From Acephala macrosclerotiorum (lineage: Eukaryota; Ascomycota; Leotiomycetes; Helotiales; Mollisiaceae): a DNA stretch of 64,000 bases. The stretch lies in the NCBI GenBank assembly GCA_014904845.1, contig MU119203.1:682001-746000 (forward strand), written 5' to 3'. The notes beneath the pieces were generated by a model that worked only from the letters and a program-made list of their open reading frames with translations, was not told where the DNA came from and ran no database searches. How positions within the stretch are numbered: position 1 is the stretch's first letter; the number at the start of each line of letters is the position of its first letter. The position numbers were made by a program, and so were the translations under genes. Positions 9,875 to 20,830 of the stretch are shown piece after piece.

Positions 9875-11872
9875 TTATAGTTCGGTTTGAACAAAATCCA
9901 TCAACCGTCGTGGCTGCCTAAAAGGAAAGTCCATCAAGCAAACAGGCAATCGAAAGATGTCGTTGTCATCGAAAGAAGTTTGGGAACCAAGAGGTTTCGC
10001 TATGGTCTCCTCAAATTGTAACATTTGCTTTGAAGCAACATATCCTTATGGTGTAGCAGGCAATGCTGTAACAGGATACTGATTCCTTGGCACCTGTGTC
10101 GCTTTTCGAGCTTGCGCAAATAATAGTTGAGTTGGGGCCTCGCCAGGACTGACAGGTAAGCCAATGATAGGCCATTGACCACCGCTTCCAGCAGGTGCTC
10201 TCATGGCCTTTGGCATCTTACTAGGATGGACGTTTTGCATGAAGTGTCCTGTCGGTGGTATGTTGAAAGCAGCCGTATTTTTGATTCTCAATGCATCTGG
10301 CACAAAAGGTGTATTTTGCCCGTTATAGAAACCAAGTATATACGTGGTGTGTGCGAGTAATTCGGCTGGCTTGGTTCGCACAGCAGGATCGTGGGCGAGG
10401 CAGCCACATAACGTATCGATGAAGTCAGTGCTATATGGAAATGTCTTGTTGTCGAGAATTACTCTGGGATTTCCTGTGACCCCTGGATGAACGAATTAGC
10501 TTCTGCTCTGCGAAACTAGGCGGCCTTCGAGCTACATATCACATATACGGCAACATCGAAAGATTTCGCTTACTAATATTTCCTACACCAAAGGCTTTCT
10601 CATACGTGAAGGATGTTGTGATAGTCAATCTGCTATTGGAAACCAATCGATGAATGACCGCGCCTATTGCCCAAACATTCGTCATCACAGAAATGTCACG
10701 AAAAGGCGTACCAGCTGTGAATCCAAAATATTGTTCCTGCAATATGTGAGGTCGTGTTACGGATAGGAGTAGAGAAATTACAACTTACAGGTGACATCCA
10801 CCCCGCTGTTGCTCGCCACTGAGTGCCATTCTTCCAGTCGTCTGTTTGTCTGTCGGCCTGGCTTGCTTCAAACATTGACAATCCAAAATCAGCCAGTTTG
10901 AAGGCTTCAATATTTCGATGCTGCCCTTGGTCCAGATCTCCAATCAAGACGTTCTCAGGTTTGATGTCAAAGTGACAGACTGGTCCTGCAGAATGCATTA
11001 GTTTGGGTCTCCTATTTGTTTACTGGACGGCCTGCAATGCCTCTCTCTGCACAAGGCAATGCAAATTCCGAAAGCGTCAGATAGAAAATCTCAGAAAGAG
11101 TGAACTTACTCCAGTTTGGACCAGCGAGCATCGGATCTTCGCTCCCTTGTTCTAAGATTCCAATTGTCAGCGAGCGTTAATCGGTAAGTTGGAAGCCAGG
11201 ACGTGTTCCTAGTACGGACACAGGGCATATCAATGCTCTAAGTTTCTTAGGCTCGGTGACAAGCGAATGGCGAAGAAATTGGAGACTTACCGAGCACAAG
11301 GCACGCTCTCGCCAGACAATCGAGTATCCGCCATAAATGCTCTTCGGGTATCACATAATTCTTCGCCCTGCTGATTTGATCGAGAAGCGCTTGGGCGTCA
11401 CCTCCTTGGGCATATTCGAGGTAGATTCTAGCGACCTCTCATTGTATGCCCCAGTGACCTCGTATGGCAAAGGGTCATTTTCACCCGTCCCCGTTCCGCC
11501 TGCTCGATGACAGCCTTTATAGAGTTTCACTATATGATCAGTGCAGGTACCTGTAATCAGGTGTAATATCTTAGACTCGATTCGCAAAGCGGTTTCAGTA
11601 GTATTATTCGACTGTTTGACGACAATGTGGCGAGGCGTGGCAGGGCTTTTTCCAACATAAATGAACAGTCCCGCTATTGCGTAAGAACCCATTCCGAGCA
11701 CCTTCTGGGCTCGCCATTCGGTTTGAGGAAGCTCAGGCCAGTATTGACTGCGTTCGAGCCACGCGAATTGTCGACGTGCGCTTGTTCCTTTGGCAGTAAC
11801 GCCTGTGTTTTCTTGAAAGGCCGAGTTGACTGCTGGAATTACATTCGGACGATTGATGGCATTCCAAGCCAT
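9875..11872 (-). pseudogene. Eukaryotic-type protein kinase, probably inactive gene
   Basis: Exons, read leftwards: 11872-11291, 11151-11110, 11042-10789, 10736-10574, 10482-10046. The N-lobe has a glycine loop (LGMGSYAIAG) and the lysine strand (HIVVKQ). The hinge and helix region reads IYLEYAQGGDAQALLDQ. The catalytic loop is HFDIKPEN, with Phe instead of the common Arg before Asp, followed by ADFGLSMF, a WMSPEQ activation-segment end, VWAIGAVIHRL, and HDPAVRTKPAELL of the last helices. Breaks: a one-base frameshift near 11435 between the N-lobe and hinge; an in-frame TAA at 11020 just before the catalytic loop; and a TAA at 10046 after which the frame stays open and coding-like for 56 more codons to 9875. 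Both TAA codons could come from CAA by C-to-T change. Without them this would be a serine/threonine kinase of a fungal lineage-specific group. Confidence 0.75.
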
Positions 11873-12685
11873 GGTAGAAGAGTGCGAATGCCGTGGATCA
11901 ACGCTTCGTATCAAGAAGATGTCCAGAGAGTAAAACTCCAAGATTCTGGGGAGACGGAATTTGGGCTTCGTTCACGGAAAGAAACGCCCATCTCAAGGCA
12001 ATGTGGCTTTGTTTTTGATGGCCTCGTTCGCATTTGGTTGTCGGAACGTTCAAGGACAAAGCATATCCTCGACATACACGGCAACGTGCAATAACAAAGG
12101 AAAAGGGGGAAACACAAGCTAGTATGGCTATCGCTTAGTATGAGTGGACGGATGCAGAAAAGGATCGGCTCAGCAGAGAAGACCTTTGGCAGCAATCCGG
12201 GAACGCCAACAATCCCCGCCAAAGGTGGGGATGCTGTGGGACGTTGGCATCAGGAAAAAATTATCCTCAGTGGAAGTGCTGAGAATCACACGTAAATTTA
12301 AACCCTTCCCGGACAGAATGAGAATCTGTTCAGGCGATCGAAACAAGAGATGCGTGGAGGGATGACAATGGAAGATGCTGAGCGTCACTTGGTCGGTGCT
12401 CTAATTCAGCTCGGGCCCCGATGATAGACTGACAAGTGTGGTAAAGTGAGATACAGGACGAAAGGTGGTGCTTCAAGGAGGTCAGATGTTTGCAAACATT
12501 TGTTTGTACGTTGTGTGTGGGAGCAAGAAGTTGTAGTGGCTACAGAGGCCTTTTTCCAGACCCCTGTCTCTCGGCAACGCGAAAAACTCTCTACGCGACT
12601 TCGACGCGTCTCCCTTCAGTTCAAAAGTGTTCGACTCAAGCATAACATCTACGACCTCCACCACCAATACTCGCAAATTCTCACC
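11873..12685. other. Intergenic, presumed promoter of the pol alpha B gene
   Basis: No supported gene. Open frames on both strands overlap and lack motifs. The region lies between the diverging kinase remnant and the DNA polymerase alpha B-subunit gene. The last stretch (12560-12685) is C/T rich, as in many fungal promoters, and leads into TCACC before the ATG. Confidence 0.4.
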
Positions 12686-14777
12686 ATGGCCGAACCTGCA
12701 GATACAGAGCTCACGGAGCGTTTTGCTCCTGCTGGTTCAGAACTGGAACCCGATGTTCTGGCCGAATTACAATCAATCATGCACCTGCATTCAATCGACG
12801 TGCAGGAGCTTTGGTACAAATGGGAATCATACAGCATGAAAATGGGCTCCGACGACATGAAATTGAACATCGATACAGCAAGAGCGCTCAAAAAGGATGT
12901 TCAAGATAGCTTGGCACGCGACAGTCGTAGCAAGGCTCACGTACTTCACGCGAACAAACGTGGAGGGGCTACACCGCGAAATGTCTCTAGCAATGCGGAT
13001 GTATTTGGCATGCTGGATGGTCTTGTGCCTAATACGCCGAGAGTTGGATCTGCGAATAGAACCAGTGGTATTGGCAAACGGAAATTCGAGACACCCTCCA
13101 TGTCCCGGGTGAAAGCAGAGCCAGCGAGCAGCCCGCCAGAGTTCAAGACACCATACAAGCCGGGAGAGCAAAATGGTCCAGCGTATGTATTCGCATTGCG
13201 TGAAGAATAACGGCTGACAAACTCCAAGCACCTCATTTCACGACCGACAGAATGCCGGCCAAGCAGTAGAGGTGCTCAATGAGCATCTTGCCGTACCAGA
13301 GCCTCCCATTGCTCCCTTCGGTGAACCTCGAATCAAGTTGACTGCCAACTCCGATATGAAGAAACTCTCATACAAACCGATGGCGATGAAGTCCTCCGAG
13401 GCTTCTGAGATTTTGGACGATAAGATAGACGAGTTTATGGGAATTATACAGGCTCACCACAAACTCGAGGATTCTGCATTCGGAAGCGCCGCAAGTCAAA
13501 GTACGAGCGAGATTGTTGCCATTGGGAGAATAGCATCGGACTCGTTGACAGGGAAGCTGAATGAAGCATCTCTAGTCCTTGAGACGTCACGAAGAATGGG
13601 CGCTGGCTTGAGGATACCTCTGAAAGTCGACTCTTTATCTGGATTCCAATTCTTCCCTGGTCAGCTGGTGGCGTTGAGAGGTATCAATGCTTCAGGTGAG
13701 AACTTCGCTGTGAGTGAAGTTCTAGAAGTTCCGTTGCTTTCGAGTGCTGCTTCTACACCTGCTGGAATTGAAGCACATATCCAGAGGTTGAGAGGAGGCC
13801 CCGACGCCATGGACTCAGATTTAAATCCTGCTCCATTATCTATAATCCTAGGCTCTGGTCCTTACACCGCAGACGACAACTTGGATTTCGAGCCATTGCA
13901 TGCTCTTTGCAGTCAAACAGCAGACTCATACGCAGATGCACTCATCCTTACTGGCCCATTCCTGGACATTGATCACCCTCTCATTGCATCAGGAGATTTT
14001 GACCTTCCCGAAGAAGCGATGACCGAGCCAGATACAGCAACCCTATCTACAGTTTTCAAATACCTCATCTCACCCGCTTTCATCCAGCTCGCCGCTGCCA
14101 ACCCGCACATTACCATCCTTTTAGTGCCATCCGTCAAAGATGCAATCAGCAAACACGTCTCCTGGCCCCAGGAGCCATTCCCGAAGAAAGAACTTGGTCT
14201 ACCGAAATCTGTCAGGATTGTGGGAAACCCAATGACGATCTCGCTGAACGAGATAGCTTTTGGCATATCATCTCAAGATATCCTGACAGAGCTCCGTACA
14301 GCGGAGGTGTTTGGTGGGAAACCAAAAGATGCTTCGCTCCTAGCTCGTTTGCCAAAGTATCTGATCGAGCAACGAAACTTTTTCCCTCTCTTCCCACCAG
14401 TGGACAGAGAAAACCTGCCAAAGACAGGTACGATAAATGGGACGCCAGCTGGTGCCATGATTGATACTAGCTACTTGAAGCTTGGAGAGATGATCAATGT
14501 TCGGCCTGACATTTTGATTGTCCCCAGTGCTTTGCCTCCCTTTGCTAAGGCATGTCATGAATTCGTTCTCCAATGAGGTGGGACATTATGCTAACAGAAA
14601 CAGGTCGTGGAAAGCGTGATTGTGATCAATCCGGGATACCTTTCAAAGCGAAGAGCGGCTGGCACTTACACGAAGATTACTGTGTACCCCTATTCTCTGT
14701 TAGAAGCTGAGAGAGGATCATCTGTACTTGCACATAAGGTGTTTGAAAGGGCTCGAGTAGATATTGTCAGGATATAA
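12686..14777 (+). CDS. POL12: DNA polymerase alpha subunit B
   Basis: Accessory B subunit of the DNA polymerase alpha-primase complex, which makes RNA-DNA primers at replication origins and on the lagging strand in the nucleus. Exons 12686-13182, 13229-14549, 14604-14777 give 663 residues, normal for the family. Visible: an N-terminal helical domain (about 1-80), a basic Ser/Pro linker, then TSFHDRQNAGQAVEVLNEHL across the first intron. An OB-fold region follows (FQFFPGQLVALRGIN), then the inactivated phosphoesterase domain (LGSGPYTADDNLDFEPL, ILTGPFLDIDHP, IVGNPMTISLNEI) and the conserved end VVESVIVINPGYLSKRRAAG. The first ATG after a pyrimidine-rich leader is chosen. Intron 2 has GC-AG borders (AAG|GCATGT, branch TGCTAAC); joining there restores the conserved end exactly, whereas reading through stops within a few codons. 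The metal-binding residues of true phosphoesterases are absent, as known for this family. Confidence 0.95.
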
Positions 14778-14872
14778 ATGGACAGGAATGGGTTCTCATG
14801 AGGTCACGGCGTCACGGCATGGAATTGGAGTAATGATCAGTAATGTGACATGGTTTGTTTAGATATGCAGCG

Positions 14873-16291
14873 CTACCTCGAGTCTATTCTTCGGCGCTTG
14901 TCACTCTCATATCGGTTCATGTCCCTTGAAGTGCTTCGCTTCCGACGGTGTCGATCATCACGATCTCTGTCTCGTCTTGGTGACCTCGAGCGACTGTAAT
15001 CTCGGTCACGTCTTGGTGATCTTGAGCGACTACGGTCTCTGCTCGGTCGGTAGGAATCGCCATCTCGAGATCGTTCACCGTCTGGATCATTGCCTTCGCG
15101 CATTGCTCGAGGGCCTTCTGGCGCGCCGCTAGGTCTCTTCCGCTCCCCAACAGGCATGTTGTTGGCACCGCTGGGCCCTGTACGATCTCTGTCCCTATCA
15201 GGCATGAATCGTTCATCGCCGTTGAATCCGCCAGGACCTCCTCTCCTTCTGTCATCGAACTGGCCCCATTTGCCAGTATCCTCAGACTTCAGATCCTTAT
15301 ACTTCGTAGCACCCTTTTTGCCAATCTTCGTCATGTCTCTCATCTGTAAAGCTTGTGGCAATAATTCCCGATTGACATCGTCTGCAAACCTCGAGCCCAT
15401 GATATCTCGTCGGTCAAGTCCTTCGGCCTGGGCGTCATCCTGGTAGAAAGCACCCTTGTGATAGTACTTCTGCATGAATCCCATCTTACCTTTGCTCTCT
15501 TTCTCGTCTTTCTGCTTCGCGATATACTCTTCGTCTTCCCTCCGACGCTCGTCCTCTGTAAGGTTCTTCCTCCTCTCCACTTCCTCGAGTTCCTTTTCAG
15601 CTGCCTCAATTGCTTCTCGGTCCCTCTTGATCCGCGTCAACTCTCTCAATTTCCAAGCAGCGTGCTCTGCTTCTGGATCCACGTCGTCTGTATCATCCAC
15701 CTCATCCTCTTCTTCGTCATCATCCCAGTTCCTCTTTCCCGCTAATCTGGCTGCGATGTCTTTCTGGATTTGCTCTTCCACTAATGCATCAGCTGCAGCT
15801 TTTTTCCTCTCTTCTTCTTCCTTCGCGAATTCCTCCTCAGTCTTCGTAGCTTCTTTCGCAGCGCCAGCATTTCCTCTCTGCCCCTTCTTTATAAATATAG
15901 GTCTCATCATCACCCGTCTTGGCGCCTCCTCCTCACTACTCTCCTCTTCACTCTCTTCATCCTCGTCCCCATCTTCACTACCCTCCTCCTCCTCGCTCTC
16001 TTCCTCAGTAACGAATCCCTCTTCCTCAGCAGCCTTTAACTTCTTCTCCTCTTCAATCCTAGCAGCTTCTTTCGCAGCAGCGACTTTCCGTCGCTCATTG
16101 AGGTCAACTTTCGAGAGATTACTGGTTATGCTGCCTGCGGTTGTGACTTTTGGAGGCGCGGAAATGGGCTTTTGGGGCGGAGCTTCAGAGTCGGATTCGG
16201 ATTCTGAGGAGGAGTCTGCTTCAGGGACGGCTTTCCCGGGTCGGTATCGAGGCGCTTTTACAGGGTTTGCGGTCATGCGTTTGGGAGGCAT
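14873..16291 (-). CDS. MFAP1-like spliceosomal protein
   Basis: Intronless, 472 residues. The C-terminal half matches the micro-fibrillar-associated protein 1 (MFAP1, Spp381-related) domain, a component of the spliceosomal B complex acting in nuclear pre-mRNA splicing. Diagnostic stretches are RPIFIKKGQRG (about 130), the long charged helix with WKLRELTRIKRDREA, GFMQKYYHKGAFYQDD, and RDIMGSRFADDVNRELLPQA followed by MRDMTKIGKKG. The N-terminus is acidic and low-complexity (long Glu/Asp/Ser runs). The C-terminus is an Arg-Ser/Arg-Asp tail (RSRSPRRDRDYSRSRSPRRD), longer than in many homologues and typical of splicing proteins. The gene faces the pol alpha B gene tail to tail, with less than 100 bp between stops. 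Start is the first ATG. Confidence 0.93.
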   Translation of the reverse strand: MPPKRMTANPVKAPRYRPGKAVPEADSSSESESDSEAPPQKPISAPPKVTTAGSITSNLSKVDLNERRKVAAAKEAARIEEEKKLKAAEEEGFVTEEESEEEEGSEDGDEDEESEEESSEEEAPRRVMMRPIFIKKGQRGNAGAAKEATKTEEEFAKEEEERKKAAADALVEEQIQKDIAARLAGKRNWDDDEEEDEVDDTDDVDPEAEHAAWKLRELTRIKRDREAIEAAEKELEEVERRKNLTEDERRREDEEYIAKQKDEKESKGKMGFMQKYYHKGAFYQDDAQAEGLDRRDIMGSRFADDVNRELLPQALQMRDMTKIGKKGATKYKDLKSEDTGKWGQFDDRRRGGPGGFNGDERFMPDRDRDRTGPSGANNMPVGERKRPSGAPEGPRAMREGNDPDGERSRDGDSYRPSRDRSRSRSPRRDRDYSRSRSPRRDRDRDDRHRRKRSTSRDMNRYESDKRRRIDSR

Positions 16292-17073
16292 TTTGGAGGA
16301 CGTTGGTGGGAGAGTGTATGTGGTGGGGAGACGAACGCGACCGCACCTGTAGATTTTGAGAGCTCGATTTGAGATGTTCCTGCAAGGCTGAGAGCTAGTC
16401 CGTATCAGGTTAGATACCGCTTCCTAGCTCGCTCAGGCTTGGCAATGGCTTTTCAAGCCGCGCTCAGCGCATCACTATCATGTTGGCGGAATTTTGAACT
16501 TTCAGTGCGCAAGTTTTTTGGAGGAAGCAAATGGTATATCATTTATTAGCGGATCTCTTAAAGCCAACTTTTATCCTTTTCTATCTTCTACTCTTGATCT
16601 ACTCAACGTAGACAAGACTTGACTCAAGAGAGTACAATCTCAAGGTGAGATTGTGAACACTCGACGCACTAACTCGCTGAGGTGAACACTTCAAAGATGC
16701 TGGGCATTAAGGCAATGAGATAGGTCTTCGTCTTCATCCAAAGTCCCAAGAAGCATCATGCTTTCTCCAAGCGTGCAAAGCTCGCATGATCTGTTTGGGG
16801 ACCCCTGCTATCGCTCTCAATTCCCTGCAAGCCTTCTGCACCGCTGATTGAACTGTTTACACGACCTTTACAATCCGAAATCTACCCGGCGCGGGCCGCA
16901 ACCTTGCAGATTATTTGATGCTTCGTAGAGTGAACTACCCCTCATAGATCGTCAGATTTCGCAGTGAGGCCTAAGAAGTTCTCATTCTGTTCGTGCTTTT
17001 GACCAGACTTTTCTAGCTTCACACCTAAGAAAAATTGCACCATCAAAAATCCGGTTCCATAGACCAAGATATA
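16292..17073. other. Divergent promoter region between MFAP1 and the FAD oxidoreductase
   Basis: Separates two genes transcribed away from each other. No open frame of interest and no RNA gene recognised. A T-rich stretch with TTTATC lies near 16540-16600. Confidence 0.4.
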
Positions 17074-19011
17074 ATGGGCTCTACAAATATAAGTCTCACG
17101 TCTGTTCTTGCAGCCATCTATTGTGGTCCAAGTCAGAGCAAAGAAACAGTAGAGCTCCTCACCACATTCGCCAGCTTGAGCGAGGATGAGAAAGACGCGC
17201 AAAGAGGGGTGATGATAGAGAAAGTTTTTCCATTGACTTTTGGAGATGAGGCTGTTCTTGCGAATGCATCCGGGTATAAAGAGCTGAGGGAGAAGCCTTG
17301 GTGAGCGTCCATGACTCTACCCTCAATCCCATATCTGACTGGTTGTAAAACAATAGGTCTACAAACTGCTGGCTTGCTCCAAAGGTCATCTGTACACCTT
17401 CAACTCCCCAAGCCGTATCCAAGATTCTTACTCTCGTCGCTTTTCTCGGTGCCACCTTCTCCGTCCGTGGTGGTGGACATTTGCAGAATCCTGGCTTCAC
17501 GTCCAACAATGGAGGTGTGGTGGTTAGCCTTGAAAAGTTCAAGAGCATCACTGTCAGCGAGGACAAGAGCACGGCGAGCTTGGGCGCGGGTTTGACTTGG
17601 CTGGAAGCATACAAAGCACTAGATCCCCTTGGACTAACGGTGACCGGAGGGAGGGTTCCAAGTGTGGGTGTTCCTGGTTTACTTCTTGGAGGAGGGTTGA
17701 GCTTCCAGAATTCTGAACATGGCTTCAGTTGTACCGGTGTTGTTGACTATGAGGTATGTTCCCAAATTAAGTGCCTCATGTCGAAATGCCGACAGCAGGG
17801 ATAGGTTGTCCTCGGAGACGGCAAAATCATTAACGCCAACGCCAAAGAAAACGCCGACCTCTTCTGGGCCCTAAAAGGAGGCTGCTCGAACTTCGGCATC
17901 GTAACAACCTTCACCATGGCCACTGTCTCAAACAAAATCTGGGCTGAAGCACGTCTCTACCCACCCACAGCCAACAACGAACTCATTGAAAAGCTCATGA
18001 AGTACCATGAAGTTATTGAAAAGGACAATAAAGCTACGCTCGTCTTCCATGTCACGAATCAGGCTACATTGCTGGTTTTCTTCTATTGTGCGCCTGTGGA
18101 GAACCCGGATGTATTTGCCTGTTTTTATGATGTGCCTTTTTTGATGAATATACTGCCGCCGGGATGTAGGACGGTTTATGATGTGGTACAGGGGCTGGCG
18201 AATGTGATGGAGCAAGAGACCCAGGCGTGAGCTGCTCTTCTTCATCCGATTGTGAAAGGAAGGCTAATTTAAAGCAGGCATGAGATGAGAACAATGACAA
18301 GTTTACCAGACTTGGAACTGTTTAAGGCGGTGGAAGAGGAGCGGCTGCGTCAAATTGAGGTTCTGAAGATTGCAGGAGTAGAAGACGTCATGTTGACTAT
18401 GGTCTTCCAACCGATTGCTTCCGGTGCGATCAAGGCATGTGATGCAAAAGGCGGGAATCCAATGGGCTTGAGTGCTCAGAATCAGAGCTGTAAGAGACCC
18501 TACTCTTTTAACTCCCCTAGAGCTAGCATTCGAACCTCTTTTATGACCGCTCACCGTACTTAAAGGTGAGCAAGGTAAGGCAATTATCTGTCCACATGTT
18601 GAATACTTTGGCAGACAAAGTCTCGCCAAAGTCGACCTACATGGATTTTCTAGAGCGCAAGGGGACATAGCCGTTCCAGAGGGCGCAGAGGAGGCATTGA
18701 TGCTCTTCAAGTCAACCAAATGCTAACAAGCAACAGGGTTCCTCATCATGGCCGACTTCAAGAACCTCGCAGACGAAGAAGCCGTCCGCTCATCCTGCCG
18801 AGCCATCGTCTCTATAGGAGAAGAAATCGCCAAGAAGAACGGAACGCACATCCCTTTCATATACGCCAACTATGCATCGAGGAATCAGAATCCCCTGAGA
18901 AGTTACGGCGAGGAGAACTTTGGAAAGCTAAAGGGCGTTGCGGAGAAGTATGACCCAGAGGAGGTGTTTCAGAAGCTACAGAACGGAGGCTGGCTACTTT
19001 CCAAGGCATGA
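17074..19011 (+). CDS. FAD-binding oxidoreductase, BBE/PCMH family
   Basis: Exons 17074-17300, 17357-17753, 17805-18226, 18278-18489, 18737-19011 give 510 residues. It is a berberine-bridge-type flavoprotein: the FAD-binding PCMH domain covers roughly residues 80-260 and the C-terminal BBE segment ends with [23 protein letters not shown]. The motif SVRGGGH has His117 in the place of the usual 8-alpha-histidyl FAD attachment. The second motif is [14 protein letters not shown] without the Cys that bicovalent members use, so a single covalent FAD link is expected. [16 protein letters not shown] is the canonical FAD-domain signature. Such enzymes oxidise alcohols, sugars or secondary metabolites with O2; the substrate cannot be inferred. 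No signal peptide is evident, unlike many relatives. The last intron (245 bp) is long for this window but has a TGCTAAC branch site and restores SWFLIMADF in frame. Confidence 0.9.
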
Positions 19012-19982
19012 GATATGCGGGAGTATATCCTCGTAAGAAGCTAGACCAGACAGAGAAATGCAATTGTAGAAACTCGTGACCATTAAGCTATCAAAAGTAT
19101 GACTTGCAATGCAAGGGAATGTATGTGAGGAAGTCATGCCTTGTCAATGTTTGTACCAGCACAGCCTTTATTAAGTTTGCAAACCGGCAGTGTAACTGCT
19201 ATCTTGCAGTCAATTATCTGACATTAATCGCTGACTCGCTGAGTCACCAATCTGGACTTTATATTGCGCGGAGTCATATACGTAGACTCACGAACAAAAT
19301 GACTCAAGGGCGGATGCTCCTTGTATAAAGGCTCTACTGATAATGCTTGGTCTCGGATAACACAACACCAACGCCATGCACGTCATCAACTAAGATGCCG
19401 TAGCAGTAGGTTCTTGATAGCTTGTAGAGGCCCATACTTTGTAGACCTGGAAATATTTTGCCTTGTTCAGTCTCCGATAAGTTGTGACGGGCGGGTTGTA
19501 CCTCTGACCAGAATCCGTTGTCATGAAAGAAACTCATTGTCAAATGTGACCAATGAGCGGACGATGAGTTTTGCGGGAGTATAGTTATAAGCGGGAAGGA
19601 CTTTTCTTATCGTCTCAGAATCTGGAAGTCTCGTCTTGGGTATATCAGTCCGCCGAATGCCTGTGGACAGTAAATATGAAAAGAAAAGTAGAGTAGTGTT
19701 GACAGAAAGGATCGGAGGCGTCGGAGATGCAATGACGGCCTATGGGCTGCTCTTCTCGTCTGCAAGCTCCTCCTTGGTCCTGCAGATCAGTTTGAATGGC
19801 CATGGAACGACAGCTATGAGTGCGCATGAGATGAACATCCAGAGCAAGGAGTCCAGAACTCGTTGTTATTCCGGACAGAATGAAATCAGATAGCTGGTCT
19901 GCCATAGTCTATTGGTATCAAATTTGCCTTCCATAATTTTCCCAACCAGAACGCCAGCCATATGCCATGGTCATGAAGTCAT
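19012..19982. other. Intergenic region, nothing recognised
   Basis: Convergent gene ends flank it (oxidoreductase and Alb1). Small open frames on both strands are without motifs, conserved starts or splice structure. Probably 3' untranslated and spacer sequence. Confidence 0.4.
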
Positions 19983-20560
19983 TCAAAGCTCTTCTTCTTC
20001 TTCTTCTTCCTCTGGCTCAGGCAAAGGTATCGATTGGGCGATCGTCTCGGTGGTTATAGTCTCAGTAGCAGGAGCATCCTCCATCTCCTCCTCGTCAACC
20101 CAATTCTCCTTCTCCAAAGCCAAGGCCTCTTCTCTCGCTTTCTGCGCCAGCATCTTCTTGTTCAGTTCTTCCCAGTTCTTCGCCCTTTCTTGAACAGTTC
20201 GGGCCTTTCCTTTACTCTTCTGTACCTTTTTCTCGGTCTTGTCCATCACCGCCTCAGCGCGATCCATTCCTTTCTCTTGTCGCCTCTTGGCTTTGGCGCT
20301 AAGCACTGTTTTCCTGCCATTCTTCTTCTTCGTTACCCCGGCACCTTGATGGATGGCTAGAACGGAAGGTCGCTGTTTCTTTGTGCCTTGCGGAGGTTTC
20401 AAGTCCTTCAACGATTTGTCGAGGTCGATTCCAGGCGAGGAAGCTCTTTTTGCAGCGCGGGAATGCACCGAAGCACCTGGAACATATTAGAAATCAAGAA
20501 TTAAGAAGCCAATATAAGATACCCACCGCCTTTCTTCTTTATGGGAGCCGTCTTTCCCAT
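19983..20560 (-). CDS. ALB1: Alb1-like ribosome biogenesis factor
   Basis: Two exons, 20560-20527 and 20476-19983, give 175 residues. The first exon encodes MGKTAPIKKKGG and joins across a 50-bp intron to ASVHSRAAKRASSPGID, the conserved start of fungal Alb1. The rest is Lys/Arg-rich (KKKNGRKTVLSAKAKRRQEKGMDRAEAV), then a Trp-containing helix (NWEELNKKML) and an acidic tail with eight consecutive Glu codons from a TTC repeat. Alb1 works with the export factor Arx1 on pre-60S ribosomal particles in the nucleus and at export. Start chosen because only the short upstream exon restores the family N-terminus. Divergent from the ubiquitin protease gene, with 270 bp between the ATGs. Confidence 0.88.
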
Positions 20561-20830
20561 CGTGAATCACTGTTCCTCTGTGACCTGAATTTTGGGAGGG
20601 GTTTTGAACTTATCAAGAAATTATCGAGCCCTATCGGTGTCGGCAGATCTTCGGGCCAAAGCTCACATGCTTGCGATCATTCTCGTGGTGTCTGGACGGA
20701 CCTCACTCAACCTTTTCATACAATTGCTTTGTTTGCCCTCACCAACATTCACCACCTCCCAAGTCACCTTCCCGTGTCGCTCCCGCTTGAAATACGACCA
20801 CAACCCAAAGCTAAGCCCATATGCCTTACC
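20561..20830. promoter_or_regulatory. Short bidirectional promoter, ALB1 / ubiquitin protease
   Basis: Only 270 bp separate the two divergent start codons, so the two genes must share upstream sequence. Pyrimidine-rich stretches are visible, but no specific operator can be named. Confidence 0.55.

Noticed and set aside
12446..12685. In-frame upstream extension of the pol alpha B reading frame
   Set aside because: Sequence is promoter-like and unlike the family; the ATG at 12686 gives the expected N-terminus.
15474..16352. 292-codon Ser-rich frame opposite MFAP1
   Set aside because: Antisense reading of the acidic Glu/Ser tracts of MFAP1; no start context or motif.
14420..18000. Possible metabolic cluster around the FAD oxidoreductase
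   Set aside because: Flanking genes are splicing, replication and ribosome-biogenesis factors; no synthase, P450 or transporter nearby.
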